Source of the DNA: Aeromicrobium sp.
GTDB lineage: Bacteria; Actinomycetota; Actinomycetes; Propionibacteriales; Nocardioidaceae
NCBI GenBank assembly: GCA_023254755.1
Contig: JALRKU010000400.1
Coordinates: 1 to 10,422, forward strand
Reading direction: 5' to 3'
Length of the DNA stretch: 10,422 nt
Shown here: positions 1-6,428 of the stretch, piece after piece
Numbering within the stretch: the first letter of the stretch is position 1
How the letters are laid out: every line of letters starts with the position of its first letter
Notes under the pieces: model-generated
What the model was told of the DNA's origin: nothing
What the model saw: the letters and a program-made list of their open reading frames with translations, nothing else
Databases searched by the model: none
Program-made: the position numbers and the translations under genes

Positions 1-473
1 CCATGCACGCTGCGGGAAGAATCCTGGAAGAGAAGACCGGTGTCCCCACCTATTTTCTGGACCATCTCTACGGCCTCGCCGCCACCGATGCCCTCCTGAT
101 GGCCCTCGCCGAAATCAGCGGCAGTCCGGTGCCGGAACGCCTGGAGCCGGGCGACGTACGCCTCGGCGGCGGGGCTCTCGGCGTCGACGACGCCCCAGTG
201 CTCGAGGTCCTCGTCGATCGCGGCCAGCCGCTCGATGCCACGGTCGACGACGGCCGAGGCGCACGGGTCGCCGCTCAGGTCGCGACCCACCGACTCCATC
301 GCGGCGTACACCCGACGCAGCAGCGTGAGGTAGTGGGCGTATCCCTCGGCCGAGACCCGGCCGGCCAGGAGCTCGGACATGAAGCTCGACGTCTCGGCGG
401 CCTCGTGCTCGGCGCGCGAGCCGTCGCGCATCAGGACCGACAGAGGCGGAGCGACCTCGGCGGTGGCGGTCAT
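1..473 (-). CDS. hmuO: Heme oxygenase, N-terminal half, cut by a chimeric junction
   Basis: The frame starts at ATG 473-471, five bases after a GGAGG ribosome site, and stays open to the window edge. Residues 1-~113 match biliverdin-forming heme oxygenases of the HmuO type. E-H-E-A-A-E (22-27) carries His23, the expected proximal heme ligand, and is followed by S-S-F-M-S-E-L-L-A-G-R (29-39), close to the equivalent stretch of Corynebacterium diphtheriae HmuO. Y-V-A-R-L-Q-A-F-R (106-114) matches the helix before the conserved Y-L-G-D-L-S-G-G distal-helix motif. That motif and the rest of the roughly 215-residue family are absent: after about residue 114 (base 132) the frame reads antisense through nitrogenase-like DNA. 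As written the protein would lack the distal helix and could not be active. The enzyme opens heme to biliverdin, CO and iron in the cytoplasm for iron acquisition. A candidate iron box lies just upstream. The family call is firm for 132-473; bases 1-131 are not heme oxygenase. Confidence 0.85.
   Translation of the reverse strand, partial: MTATAEVAPPLSVLMRDGSRAEHEAAETSSFMSELLAGRVSAEGYAHYLTLLRRVYAAMESVGRDLSGDPCASAVVDRGIERLAAIDEDLEHWGVVDAESPAAEAYVARLQAFRHRTAADFGEGHQEGIGGGEAVEMVQKIGGDTGLLFQDSSRSVH
3..146 (+). pseudogene. Nitrogenase component-1 family fragment (NifN/NifK-like), chimeric edge piece
   Basis: The plus frame from base 3 reads about 47 residues that look like the segment of NifN/NifK-type proteins before their C-terminal R-R-Q-R motif. 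It holds an A-G-x-x-L-E-E-K-T-G-V-P stretch, then G-L-A-A-T-D-A (residues 24-30), then E-I-S-G-S-P-V-P-E-R (37-46). Homology stops at about L47 (bases 141-143), just where the family would continue with R-R-Q-R. Beyond that point the frame is only the antisense of the heme oxygenase gene. The ATG at 3 is probably internal, since the family's N-terminal three quarters is missing. GC over bases 1-120 is about 62%, against about 73% in 181-300, and codons such as AGA, TTT, TAT and GAA are unlike the neighbours. The protein would belong to FeMo-cofactor assembly (NifN) or dinitrogenase (NifK). Which one cannot be settled from 47 residues, and the assignment is from remembered family patterns. An assembly chimera is at least as likely as real DNA. 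Confidence 0.6.
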
Positions 474-496
474 GCGGTCCTCCAGGACGGTGCGGG

Positions 497-515
497 CACG
501 GCAAGGCTCACCTGA
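497..515 (-). promoter_or_regulatory. Candidate DtxR/IdeR iron box upstream of heme oxygenase
   Basis: The plus-strand 19-mer CACGGCAAGGCTCACCTGA matches 12 of 19 positions of the DtxR/IdeR consensus TTAGGTTAGGCTAACCTAA. Its core GGCAAGGCTCACCT has the usual actinobacterial shape. It lies 23 bases before the heme oxygenase start. A TAGCAT -10-like hexamer for that gene (minus strand, 521-516) abuts it, so the transcription start would fall inside the box. Iron-loaded repressor bound here would block transcription, as known for hmuO in corynebacteria. The match is imperfect and was scored by eye; regulation is inferred. Confidence 0.55.
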
Positions 516-589
516 ATGCTAACGGGCCTGGAGGGAGACGAGTCGCTCGAGCGACGTCACCAGGGCGCCGAACGCCCGCCGATGCACCG

Positions 590-603
590 TAATGTACCGA
601 GCG
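590..603 (+). promoter_or_regulatory. Extended -10 region and probable leaderless start of PNP
   Basis: TAATGT at 590-595 fits the actinobacterial TANNNT -10 element. Transcription would begin 7-8 bases on, at about 602-603, which is exactly the in-frame GTG at 603. No Shine-Dalgarno sequence precedes this GTG or the upstream ATG at 582. No clear -35 element is visible. This is what a leaderless mRNA promoter would look like. It is inference from spacing only. Confidence 0.4.
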
Positions 604-1400
604 TGGACACCTCCGAGGCGGCACGGCAGGCAGCGGACGCGCTGCGCGATCTGGTGGGAGAACCCGCCGCGACCTGGGACGTCGCCCTGGTGATGGGGTC
701 GGGCTGGCTGCCGGCCGCCGATGCCCTCGGCGAGCCGGAGCACGAGGTCCCCCTCGCCGACCTTCCGGGCTTCAGCGCCCCCGCCGTCGCCGGACACGGC
801 GGCACGCTCCGCTCCGTGCGCGTCGGCGACCGCCGCGTGCTGGTCTTCCTCGGACGCACCCACTACTACGAGGGCAAGGGCGTCGACGCCGTCGTGCACG
901 GTGTTCGGACCGCAGCCGCCGCCGGCGTGCGGGCCGTCGTGCTGACCAACGGCTGCGGCGGGCTGAACCCCGCGTGGTCCCCCGGCACCCCCGTGCTGAT
1001 CCGCGACCACATCAACCTCACGGCGCAGACCCCCCTCAAGGGCGCGACCTTCATCGACCTCACCGACCTGTACGCGCAACGCCTGCGCGACCTGGTGCGC
1101 GAGGTCGACCCCTCGCTCGACGAGGGCGTGTACGTCCAGCTCACCGGCCCGCAGTACGAGACGCCGGCCGAGATCGGCTACATCCGGGCGATCGGCGGTG
1201 ACCTCGTCGGCATGTCCACGACCCTCGAGGCCATCGCGGCCCGCGAGGCGGGTCTCGAGGTCCTCGGTCTGTCGCTGGTCACCAACGCGGCTGCCGGGAT
1301 GACCGGTGAGCCGCTGAACCACGAAGAGGTCCTCGAGGCCGGCAAGTCCGCCGCCACCCGCATGGGCGCCCTCCTCGGCCAGGTCGTCCCCCGGATCTGA
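603..1400 (+). CDS. punA: Purine nucleoside phosphorylase, trimeric 6-oxopurine type
   Basis: Catalyses phosphorolysis of inosine, guanosine and their deoxy forms to base plus (deoxy)ribose-1-phosphate in the cytoplasm. From GTG 603 the protein is 265 aa, the usual size for the trimeric PNP family (Mycobacterium homologue called deoD/punA). Visible active-site features are G-S-G-W with Ser33 (phosphate), G-R-T-H-Y-Y-E-G with Arg85 and His87 (phosphate), N-G-C-G-G-L-N-P (base pocket floor), G-P-Q-Y-E-T with Glu186, G-M-S-T with Met204 and Ser205, and T-N with Asn228. Glu186 and Asn228 correspond to human Glu201 and Asn243, which read O6 and N7 of hypoxanthine or guanine, so adenosine is unlikely to be a good substrate. 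The frame is open back to ATG 516, but that ATG lies in the heme oxygenase promoter; ATG 582 is the other candidate. The gene is followed after 18 bp by the mutase, forming a two-gene operon. Confidence 0.95.
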   Translation: MDTSEAARQAADALRDLVGEPAATWDVALVMGSGWLPAADALGEPEHEVPLADLPGFSAPAVAGHGGTLRSVRVGDRRVLVFLGRTHYYEGKGVDAVVHGVRTAAAAGVRAVVLTNGCGGLNPAWSPGTPVLIRDHINLTAQTPLKGATFIDLTDLYAQRLRDLVREVDPSLDEGVYVQLTGPQYETPAEIGYIRAIGGDLVGMSTTLEAIAAREAGLEVLGLSLVTNAAAGMTGEPLNHEEVLEAGKSAATRMGALLGQVVPRI

Positions 1401-1418
1401 CCCGTCTAGGGTGAGGCC

Positions 1419-3041
1419 ATGGACGTCGTGGACCGCGCTCGTGACTGGCTCTCGCAGGACCCGGACCCCACGACGCGGGCCGAGCTGCAGGCGCTGATCG
1501 ACGCGGGCGACGAGGCCGAGCTGACCGAGCGGTTCAGCGGTCGGCTCCAGTTCGGCACCGCAGGGTTGCGGGGAGCGCTCGGCGCCGGACCGCAGCGGAT
1601 GAACCGGGTGATCGTGGCCCAGGCGGCCGCCGGACTCGCCGCCTACCTGCTGCGCGAGCACGTCGGCGCCGGCCGGCCGAGCGTCGTGGTCGGCTACGAC
1701 GCGCGGTCCAACTCCGACGTGTTCGCGCGCGACACCGCCGAGATCATGCAGGGCGCGGGCGTCGACGCCCACCTGCTCCCCCGCCACCTGCCGACGCCGG
1801 TCCTCGCGTTCGCGATCCGCCACCTCGGCGTCAGCTCGGGCGTCATGGTGACGGCGTCGCACAACCCTCCGCAGGACAACGGCTACAAGGTCTACCTCGC
1901 CGACTCGAGCCAGATCGTGCCACCCGCCGACGCCGACATCTCCGCGGCGATCGACGCGGTCGGCCGCGTCGACGAGCTGCCCCGGAGCATCGACTACACG
2001 GTCCTCGGCGACGACGTCGCGACCGCGTACGCCTCCGCCGCGGCGTCGGTCGCGACCGACGGCCCCCGCGACGTCGTGGCCGTCTACACCGCGATGCACG
2101 GCGTCGGGCGCGACACCCTCGTCGACGTGGTCGAGCGCGCCGGCTTCCCGGCGCTGCACCCCGTCGCTGAGCAGGCCGACCCGGACCCCGCGTTTCCCAC
2201 CGTCGCGTTCCCCAACCCGGAGGAACCTGGCGCGATGGACCTCGCGCTCAAGCTGGCCTCCTCCGTGGGGGCCGACGTGATCGTCGCGAACGACCCCGAC
2301 GCCGACCGCTGCGCCGTCGGCGTGCGTGAGGGCGAGGGCTACCGCATGCTCACGGGCGACCAGGTCGGCGTGCTCCTCGGCGACCTGTGGCTGCGTCGCG
2401 GCGTGCCGGGCACCTACGCGGCCTCGATCGTGTCGTCCGACCTGCTCGGACGCCTCGCCGCTGCGCAGGGCCGGGCCTGGCAGCAGACCCTGACGGGCTT
2501 CAAGTGGATCGGCAAGATCGGCGACCTCGCGTACGGCTACGAGGAAGCGCTCGGCTACTGCGTCTCGCCCCACCTGACCCGCGACAAGGACGGCATCACG
2601 GCGATCCTCGAGGTCCTCGAGCTGGCGGCCGACCTCAAGGCGCAGGGCCGCACCCTGCTGGACCGGCTCGACGACCTCTACCGCGAGCACGGGCTGCACC
2701 ACACGGGCCAGCTGTCGGTCCGCGTCGACGACCTGGCGATCATCGCCGACGCCATGCGCACCCTGCGCACCGCTCCGCCCGCGGCCCTCGGTGGTCTCGC
2801 GGTCACCGCCGTCGACGACCTGGAGAACGGGTACCGCGGGCTGCCCCCGACCGACGGCATCCGCCTCGGCCTGGAGGGCGACACCCGCATCATCTGCCGA
2901 CCGTCCGGCACCGAGCCCAAGCTCAAGTGCTACGTCGAGGTGGTCGTGCCGGTCGACGACTCCGTCGCCGCCGCCCGCGAGGTGGCCACCGCACGGCTCG
3001 AGGCGATCACCGCCGACCTCGCCGCCGCGCTCGGCCTCTGA
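1419..3041 (+). CDS. pmmB: PGM2-like phosphohexomutase/phosphopentomutase (annotated phosphomannomutase PmmB)
   Basis: A 540-aa member of the alpha-D-phosphohexomutase superfamily, full length. Start ATG 1419 has an AGGGTGAGG ribosome site four bases upstream. Domain landmarks in order: F-G-T-A-G-L-R-G near residue 45; phosphoserine loop T-A-S-H-N-P-P with catalytic Ser147; Mg2+ loop N-D-P-D-A-D-R with Asp292, Asp294 and Asp296; F-K-W-I-G from Phe361; sugar-binding G-Y-E-E-A-L-G-Y with Glu375 and Glu376; phosphate-binding R-P-S-G-T-E-P-K from Arg494. The T-G-F-K-W-I-G and E-E-A-L-G-Y forms are typical of the PGM2 branch, whose human member acts mainly as phosphopentomutase. Its place 18 bp behind PNP suggests it turns ribose-1-phosphate or deoxyribose-1-phosphate into the 5-phosphate. 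The actinobacterial homologue is usually labelled phosphomannomutase, so hexose activity is also possible. The superfamily call is certain; the pentose role is inference. Confidence 0.93.
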   Translation: MDVVDRARDWLSQDPDPTTRAELQALIDAGDEAELTERFSGRLQFGTAGLRGALGAGPQRMNRVIVAQAAAGLAAYLLREHVGAGRPSVVVGYDARSNSDVFARDTAEIMQGAGVDAHLLPRHLPTPVLAFAIRHLGVSSGVMVTASHNPPQDNGYKVYLADSSQIVPPADADISAAIDAVGRVDELPRSIDYTVLGDDVATAYASAAASVATDGPRDVVAVYTAMHGVGRDTLVDVVERAGFPALHPVAEQADPDPAFPTVAFPNPEEPGAMDLALKLASSVGADVIVANDPDADRCAVGVREGEGYRMLTGDQVGVLLGDLWLRRGVPGTYAASIVSSDLLGRLAAAQGRAWQQTLTGFKWIGKIGDLAYGYEEALGYCVSPHLTRDKDGITAILEVLELAADLKAQGRTLLDRLDDLYREHGLHHTGQLSVRVDDLAIIADAMRTLRTAPPAALGGLAVTAVDDLENGYRGLPPTDGIRLGLEGDTRIICRPSGTEPKLKCYVEVVVPVDDSVAAAREVATARLEAITADLAAALGL

Positions 3042-3059
3042 ACGAGACCGAGCGCGGCG
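3023..3059. terminator. Two-way hairpin terminator between convergent genes
   Basis: Arms CGCCGCGCTCGG (3023-3034) and CCGAGCGCGGCG (3048-3059) are perfect 12-bp inverted repeats. Inside the 13-base loop a further CTC/GAG pairing is possible after one mismatch. The left arm lies in the last codons of the mutase gene, whose TGA is in the loop, and the nuclease gene ends on the other strand at 3069. There is no T tract, as is common in actinobacteria. It can serve both transcripts. Confidence 0.65.
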
Positions 3060-3068
3060 CGCGAGCGA

Positions 3069-6000
3069 CTACCGCTTCGTGACGTTCACCGTCGTGGTCG
3101 TCGCTCCCGGCTCCGTGGTGGGAGCCCCCTCGTAGGACACCGCGAGCGTCTTCGTCCCGGTCTTGGTGAAGGCGCGCAGCGTGACGACCGCCGTGCCGTC
3201 GGACACCGTGCCGGTGCCGAGCAGTGACGAGCCGGACGTGACGCGCACCGTGCCGCCGTCGACCGTGTAGCCCGTGGCAGCCACGGTCACCGTGACCTTC
3301 GCCCTGGTCTTCTTGACCACGACCTTCGACGGCGACACCGTGGCGGACACGACCGGCGTGGCGCGCACGATCGTCAGGTCGACGTCGGCGGTGTCGGGAT
3401 CGGTGCCCGCACCTCCGGCGTAGGCGACGGTCAGCGCGTGCTCGCCCGGGAGCAGCGTGGTGCTGACGGGAAGCGTCGCCCGACCGTCGACCAGCGAGCC
3501 GGAGCCGACCACGTGACCGGCCTCGTCGAAGACGAACAGCGCGCCCGACGTGGCGGGCGTGCCGGTGACCTCGATCGAGGCCGTGCCGTACGTCGTGGAG
3601 CCCGGCGCTGCCGACAGCTCTGCCGCAGCGCGGATCACCGTGACGTCGAGCTGCGTCGACGAGCCCGCGTTGGCGTCGTCGCCTCCGTACTCGACGACGA
3701 GGCGGTGACGTCCGAGCGAGAGCCCGTCGACCGGGATCGTGACCGAGCCGTCGTCGAGCTCGGCGGAGCCGAGCGTCTCGCCGTCCTCGCTCACCGTGAC
3801 CGTGCCCGTGGGCTCGGCGCCGGTGACCGAGACCTCGATCGGCACGGGACGCCCCGACCGCACCGTGCCGGGCGCGTCGGCGGTCACCGCCGTGCCGACC
3901 GGGATCGTGACCGCCACGATCTCGGGGTCGTGGTCGCTGGCGCGGAACGGCGACGCGGTGTCGACGAGCGGGCTGACGTTGTAGTTCCAGCGGCTGTACT
4001 CGCGGCCGACCGACTCGTAGGAGTTGATGTTCCAGATGTCGGCCCCCGTGACGTCGTCGAACACCGCGTCGGAGGCGAAGACGTGGTCGAGCGAGCCGAT
4101 CATGCCGTCGAACTGGTAGGTCTCCTTGCTGGTCAGCTCCGACGCGACGTTGACGTAGCCGCCGTCCTCGACGATCCGAACCGGGTCCTCCTCGTCGTAG
4201 GCGTTGAAGTCGCCGGTGAGGAACACCCGCTCGGTGTCCGCCTCGGCAGCCAGCTCGTCGGCGAACGCCAGCAGCGCGGTCGCCTGCGCCGTGCGTGACG
4301 CGTTGCCGGCCCCCTGGCCGTCGCCCTGGTCGGCGTCGGCACCGTCGCCCGAGCCCTTGGACTTGAAGTGGTTCACGACCACGACGAACGACGACGAGTC
4401 GGGGGCTCCGAGCGGCTTGAACGGCTGGCCGTAGGGCTCGCGGGCGTTGGCGAACGCGGCCGACCCGACCAGCACCCGGCCGTCGCCCACCGGCTCGACG
4501 ACGTCGCGCTGGTAGATCACCGCGGTGCGGATGACGTCCTGCTCCGACAGGGCGGGCAGCTCGTCGGGCGACGCGGTGTAGGCCCACTTCTCGCGGCCGG
4601 CGTCGTCGTTGAGGGCGCCGACGAGGCGGGCGACCGCCGCGTCACGGTCCGGGCCGAACTTGGCCGAGTTCTCGATCTCCTCCAGCGAGACGACGTCGGC
4701 GTCGAGGGTGTTGATCGCCTCGACGATCTTGCCCTCCTGTCGGGCCAGGCTCACGGGATTCGCGGCACCGCGTGGACCGTTGCCGGAGTCCGACTGCGGG
4801 TTGCCGCACTCGTTCGCGGTGACGTTCTCGCCGGCTCGGTCCTTGTAGTACGTGCAGACGTTGCCGGGCAGCGCGTCCCACTCCTCGGCCGTGGTCGGGA
4901 AGTAGTTGAGCACGTTGAACGTGCCGATCGTGATCGTGCCGTCACCGACCGGCGCGGGCGAGTCGACGCGGGTGGACGGGCCGAACTCGACCGGTCCCGT
5001 GCCACCGGCGGTGACCGGCGAGATCGGCTGCAGCTTCCACAGGCTGTTGCGGAAGTCGAGCACCACGGGACCGCCGAACGTGACCTGCTGGCCGACGCGC
5101 ACCTCCTCGTCGGTCAGCCACGGCACCGGGGTGCCCTGGTTGGCCGCGGCGAAGAAGTTGACCGATGCGCCGTCGTCGACGGTGACGAGCCGCGCCTCGT
5201 TCTCGGCCAGCTGAGCGGCCGCCGCGTCGCCCGGCGCGACCACGTTGGTCGGGTTGGGCAGAGGCTCGTCACCCGGCGCGAGGCCGATCTCGGCGTACTG
5301 GTTGGTCGCGTAGTTGTTCGTGATCGTGAAGTCGCCCGTGGGCGCGAGGAGCATGCCCTCGCGCGCCTCCTTCTCCGCGGCGGTGAGCGGGAACGCGGTG
5401 GCGGCGGCCGTGACACCCGTGACCGGATCGCCGAGCACCGAGAACGAGGACGGCGTGATCTCGGTGAGCCCGTTGAACTCGGTCACGACGCCGGTCACCT
5501 CGACGAGCCGGCCGATCTGCACCTGGGAGCTGCTCGCGAAGGACGACCCGAACACGTACAGGCCGGTCGACGCACCGTCGATGGGCGCGTTCGTGCCGTC
5601 GGTCTGGATGAACGCGCCGTTGAAGCCACCGGTCTTGTAGACGGCCGTCACGACACCCTGCGTCGTGACCTTCTCGTCCTTCACCGGGCTGACGTCTCCC
5701 GCGCCCTGGATCTGGGCGATCGCGAGCTCCTCGGGGTCACCCGGGTCGGGGTCCGTGCCGCCTCCGCACCCGGCGCTGTTGCACGGGGTCGCGGTCGCGG
5801 ACGTGAAGTCGGCGCCGTTCTGGTCGGTGTCGTCGTGCGTCGCGTTGCGGGTGATGCCGTTGGTGGCCGAGCCGGCCGGCGCGGCCGAGGCGCCCTCGCG
5901 GTAGGTCGCCGTGCCGTAGCCGACGAGGTCGACCAGGTTCGCATCGGCGAGCGCTCCCGTGGCGGGCAGCGCGGCGGTCGTGCGGGACAGCGCCACCTGG

Positions 6001-6404
6001 CCACCCGTCGCGCTCGCCTGGACCGTCGACGTGACGTCGGCAGTCGGGATGTCCTTCGTGTTGTTCGCGTTGCCCGGACCGGCCACCAGCAGGTAGCCGC
6101 CGGCCGGGATCGACCGGTTGCCGAGCGGGCTGATCGAGCCGAACGCCGACGTCGAGGCGGCGGCCCGGTACTGCAGCGACCATCCCGAGACGTCGACGGA
6201 CGAGGTCGTCGGGTTGTGCAGCTCGTAGAACCGCTGCTTGTAGGTGCCGCCCCCCGATCCCCCGTTGGGGTAGATCTCGTTGATGACGACGTGGTCGGCG
6301 CCGGCCGCGGTCGCCCCGCCGACCGGCACGACCGCGAGGGTCGTGCCGGCCAGGACGGAGGCGACGCACCAGCCGAGCGCACGGCGCAGACGTGAGGTGC
6401 TCAC
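3069..6404 (-). CDS. Secreted ExeM/NucH-type extracellular nuclease with lamin-tail and Ig-like domains
   Basis: An 1111-aa exported Mg2+-dependent nuclease, expected to degrade extracellular DNA. GTG 6404 follows a GGGGG ribosome site. Residues 1-33 form a signal peptide (basic R5-R8, hydrophobic 13-28, A-T-A cleavage site). Residues ~37-150 are a lamin-tail domain (V-I-N-E-I-Y, L-H-N-P, S-G-W-S-L). Residues ~225-470 hold the OB-fold region usual in ExeM and YhcR nucleases, after a linker with Cys208 and Cys213. Residues ~490-830 are an endonuclease/exonuclease/phosphatase domain: G-T-F-N with Asn497, L-E-E-I-E-N with Glu576, V-N-H-F-K with Asn678 and His679, G-D-F-N with Asp732 and Asn734, L-D-H with Asp773 and His774, S-D-H-D-P with Asp824 and His825. 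All catalytic signatures are present. Residues ~835-1111 are three Ig-like domains ending in a basic T-K-R tail. No LPXTG motif or membrane anchor is seen. It is the second gene of an operon, 24 bp after the nucleotidase. Confidence 0.93.
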   Translation of the reverse strand: MSTSRLRRALGWCVASVLAGTTLAVVPVGGATAAGADHVVINEIYPNGGSGGGTYKQRFYELHNPTTSSVDVSGWSLQYRAAASTSAFGSISPLGNRSIPAGGYLLVAGPGNANNTKDIPTADVTSTVQASATGGQVALSRTTAALPATGALADANLVDLVGYGTATYREGASAAPAGSATNGITRNATHDDTDQNGADFTSATATPCNSAGCGGGTDPDPGDPEELAIAQIQGAGDVSPVKDEKVTTQGVVTAVYKTGGFNGAFIQTDGTNAPIDGASTGLYVFGSSFASSSQVQIGRLVEVTGVVTEFNGLTEITPSSFSVLGDPVTGVTAAATAFPLTAAEKEAREGMLLAPTGDFTITNNYATNQYAEIGLAPGDEPLPNPTNVVAPGDAAAAQLAENEARLVTVDDGASVNFFAAANQGTPVPWLTDEEVRVGQQVTFGGPVVLDFRNSLWKLQPISPVTAGGTGPVEFGPSTRVDSPAPVGDGTITIGTFNVLNYFPTTAEEWDALPGNVCTYYKDRAGENVTANECGNPQSDSGNGPRGAANPVSLARQEGKIVEAINTLDADVVSLEEIENSAKFGPDRDAAVARLVGALNDDAGREKWAYTASPDELPALSEQDVIRTAVIYQRDVVEPVGDGRVLVGSAAFANAREPYGQPFKPLGAPDSSSFVVVVNHFKSKGSGDGADADQGDGQGAGNASRTAQATALLAFADELAAEADTERVFLTGDFNAYDEEDPVRIVEDGGYVNVASELTSKETYQFDGMIGSLDHVFASDAVFDDVTGADIWNINSYESVGREYSRWNYNVSPLVDTASPFRASDHDPEIVAVTIPVGTAVTADAPGTVRSGRPVPIEVSVTGAEPTGTVTVSEDGETLGSAELDDGSVTIPVDGLSLGRHRLVVEYGGDDANAGSSTQLDVTVIRAAAELSAAPGSTTYGTASIEVTGTPATSGALFVFDEAGHVVGSGSLVDGRATLPVSTTLLPGEHALTVAYAGGAGTDPDTADVDLTIVRATPVVSATVSPSKVVVKKTRAKVTVTVAATGYTVDGGTVRVTSGSSLLGTGTVSDGTAVVTLRAFTKTGTKTLAVSYEGAPTTEPGATTTTVNVTKR

Positions 6405-6428
6405 GATGTCCCCCGATTCCCTCGTCCG

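Noticed and set aside
147..515. Plus-strand continuation of the nitrogenase-like frame to a stop at 513-515
   Set aside because: Beyond the junction it is only the antisense of the heme oxygenase gene, with Arg/Gly/Val-rich low-complexity translation.
516..602. ATG 516 as the PNP start
   Set aside because: It lies in the -10 region of the divergent gene, has no ribosome site, and the added residues do not fit the family's N-terminus.
1694..1879. Short open frames inside the mutase and other genes as small proteins
   Set aside because: No ribosome site or family likeness, and all are within strong coding sequence of another frame.
519..2702. 727-aa open frame on the minus strand opposite PNP and the mutase
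   Set aside because: Antisense shadow of two clearly conserved genes. The translation is rich in Val, Arg, Gly and Asp and has no family likeness.
4368..6395. 675-aa plus-strand open frame, with similar ones at 3438-4298, 6801-8144 and 8754-9641
   Set aside because: Shadows of the two secreted enzymes, caused by high third-position GC. The minus-strand genes have signal peptides and complete catalytic motifs.
6330..6404. Tat (twin-arginine) signal on the nuclease
   Set aside because: There is an Arg pair at residues 7-8 but no S-R-R-x-F-L-K pattern. An ordinary Sec signal explains it.
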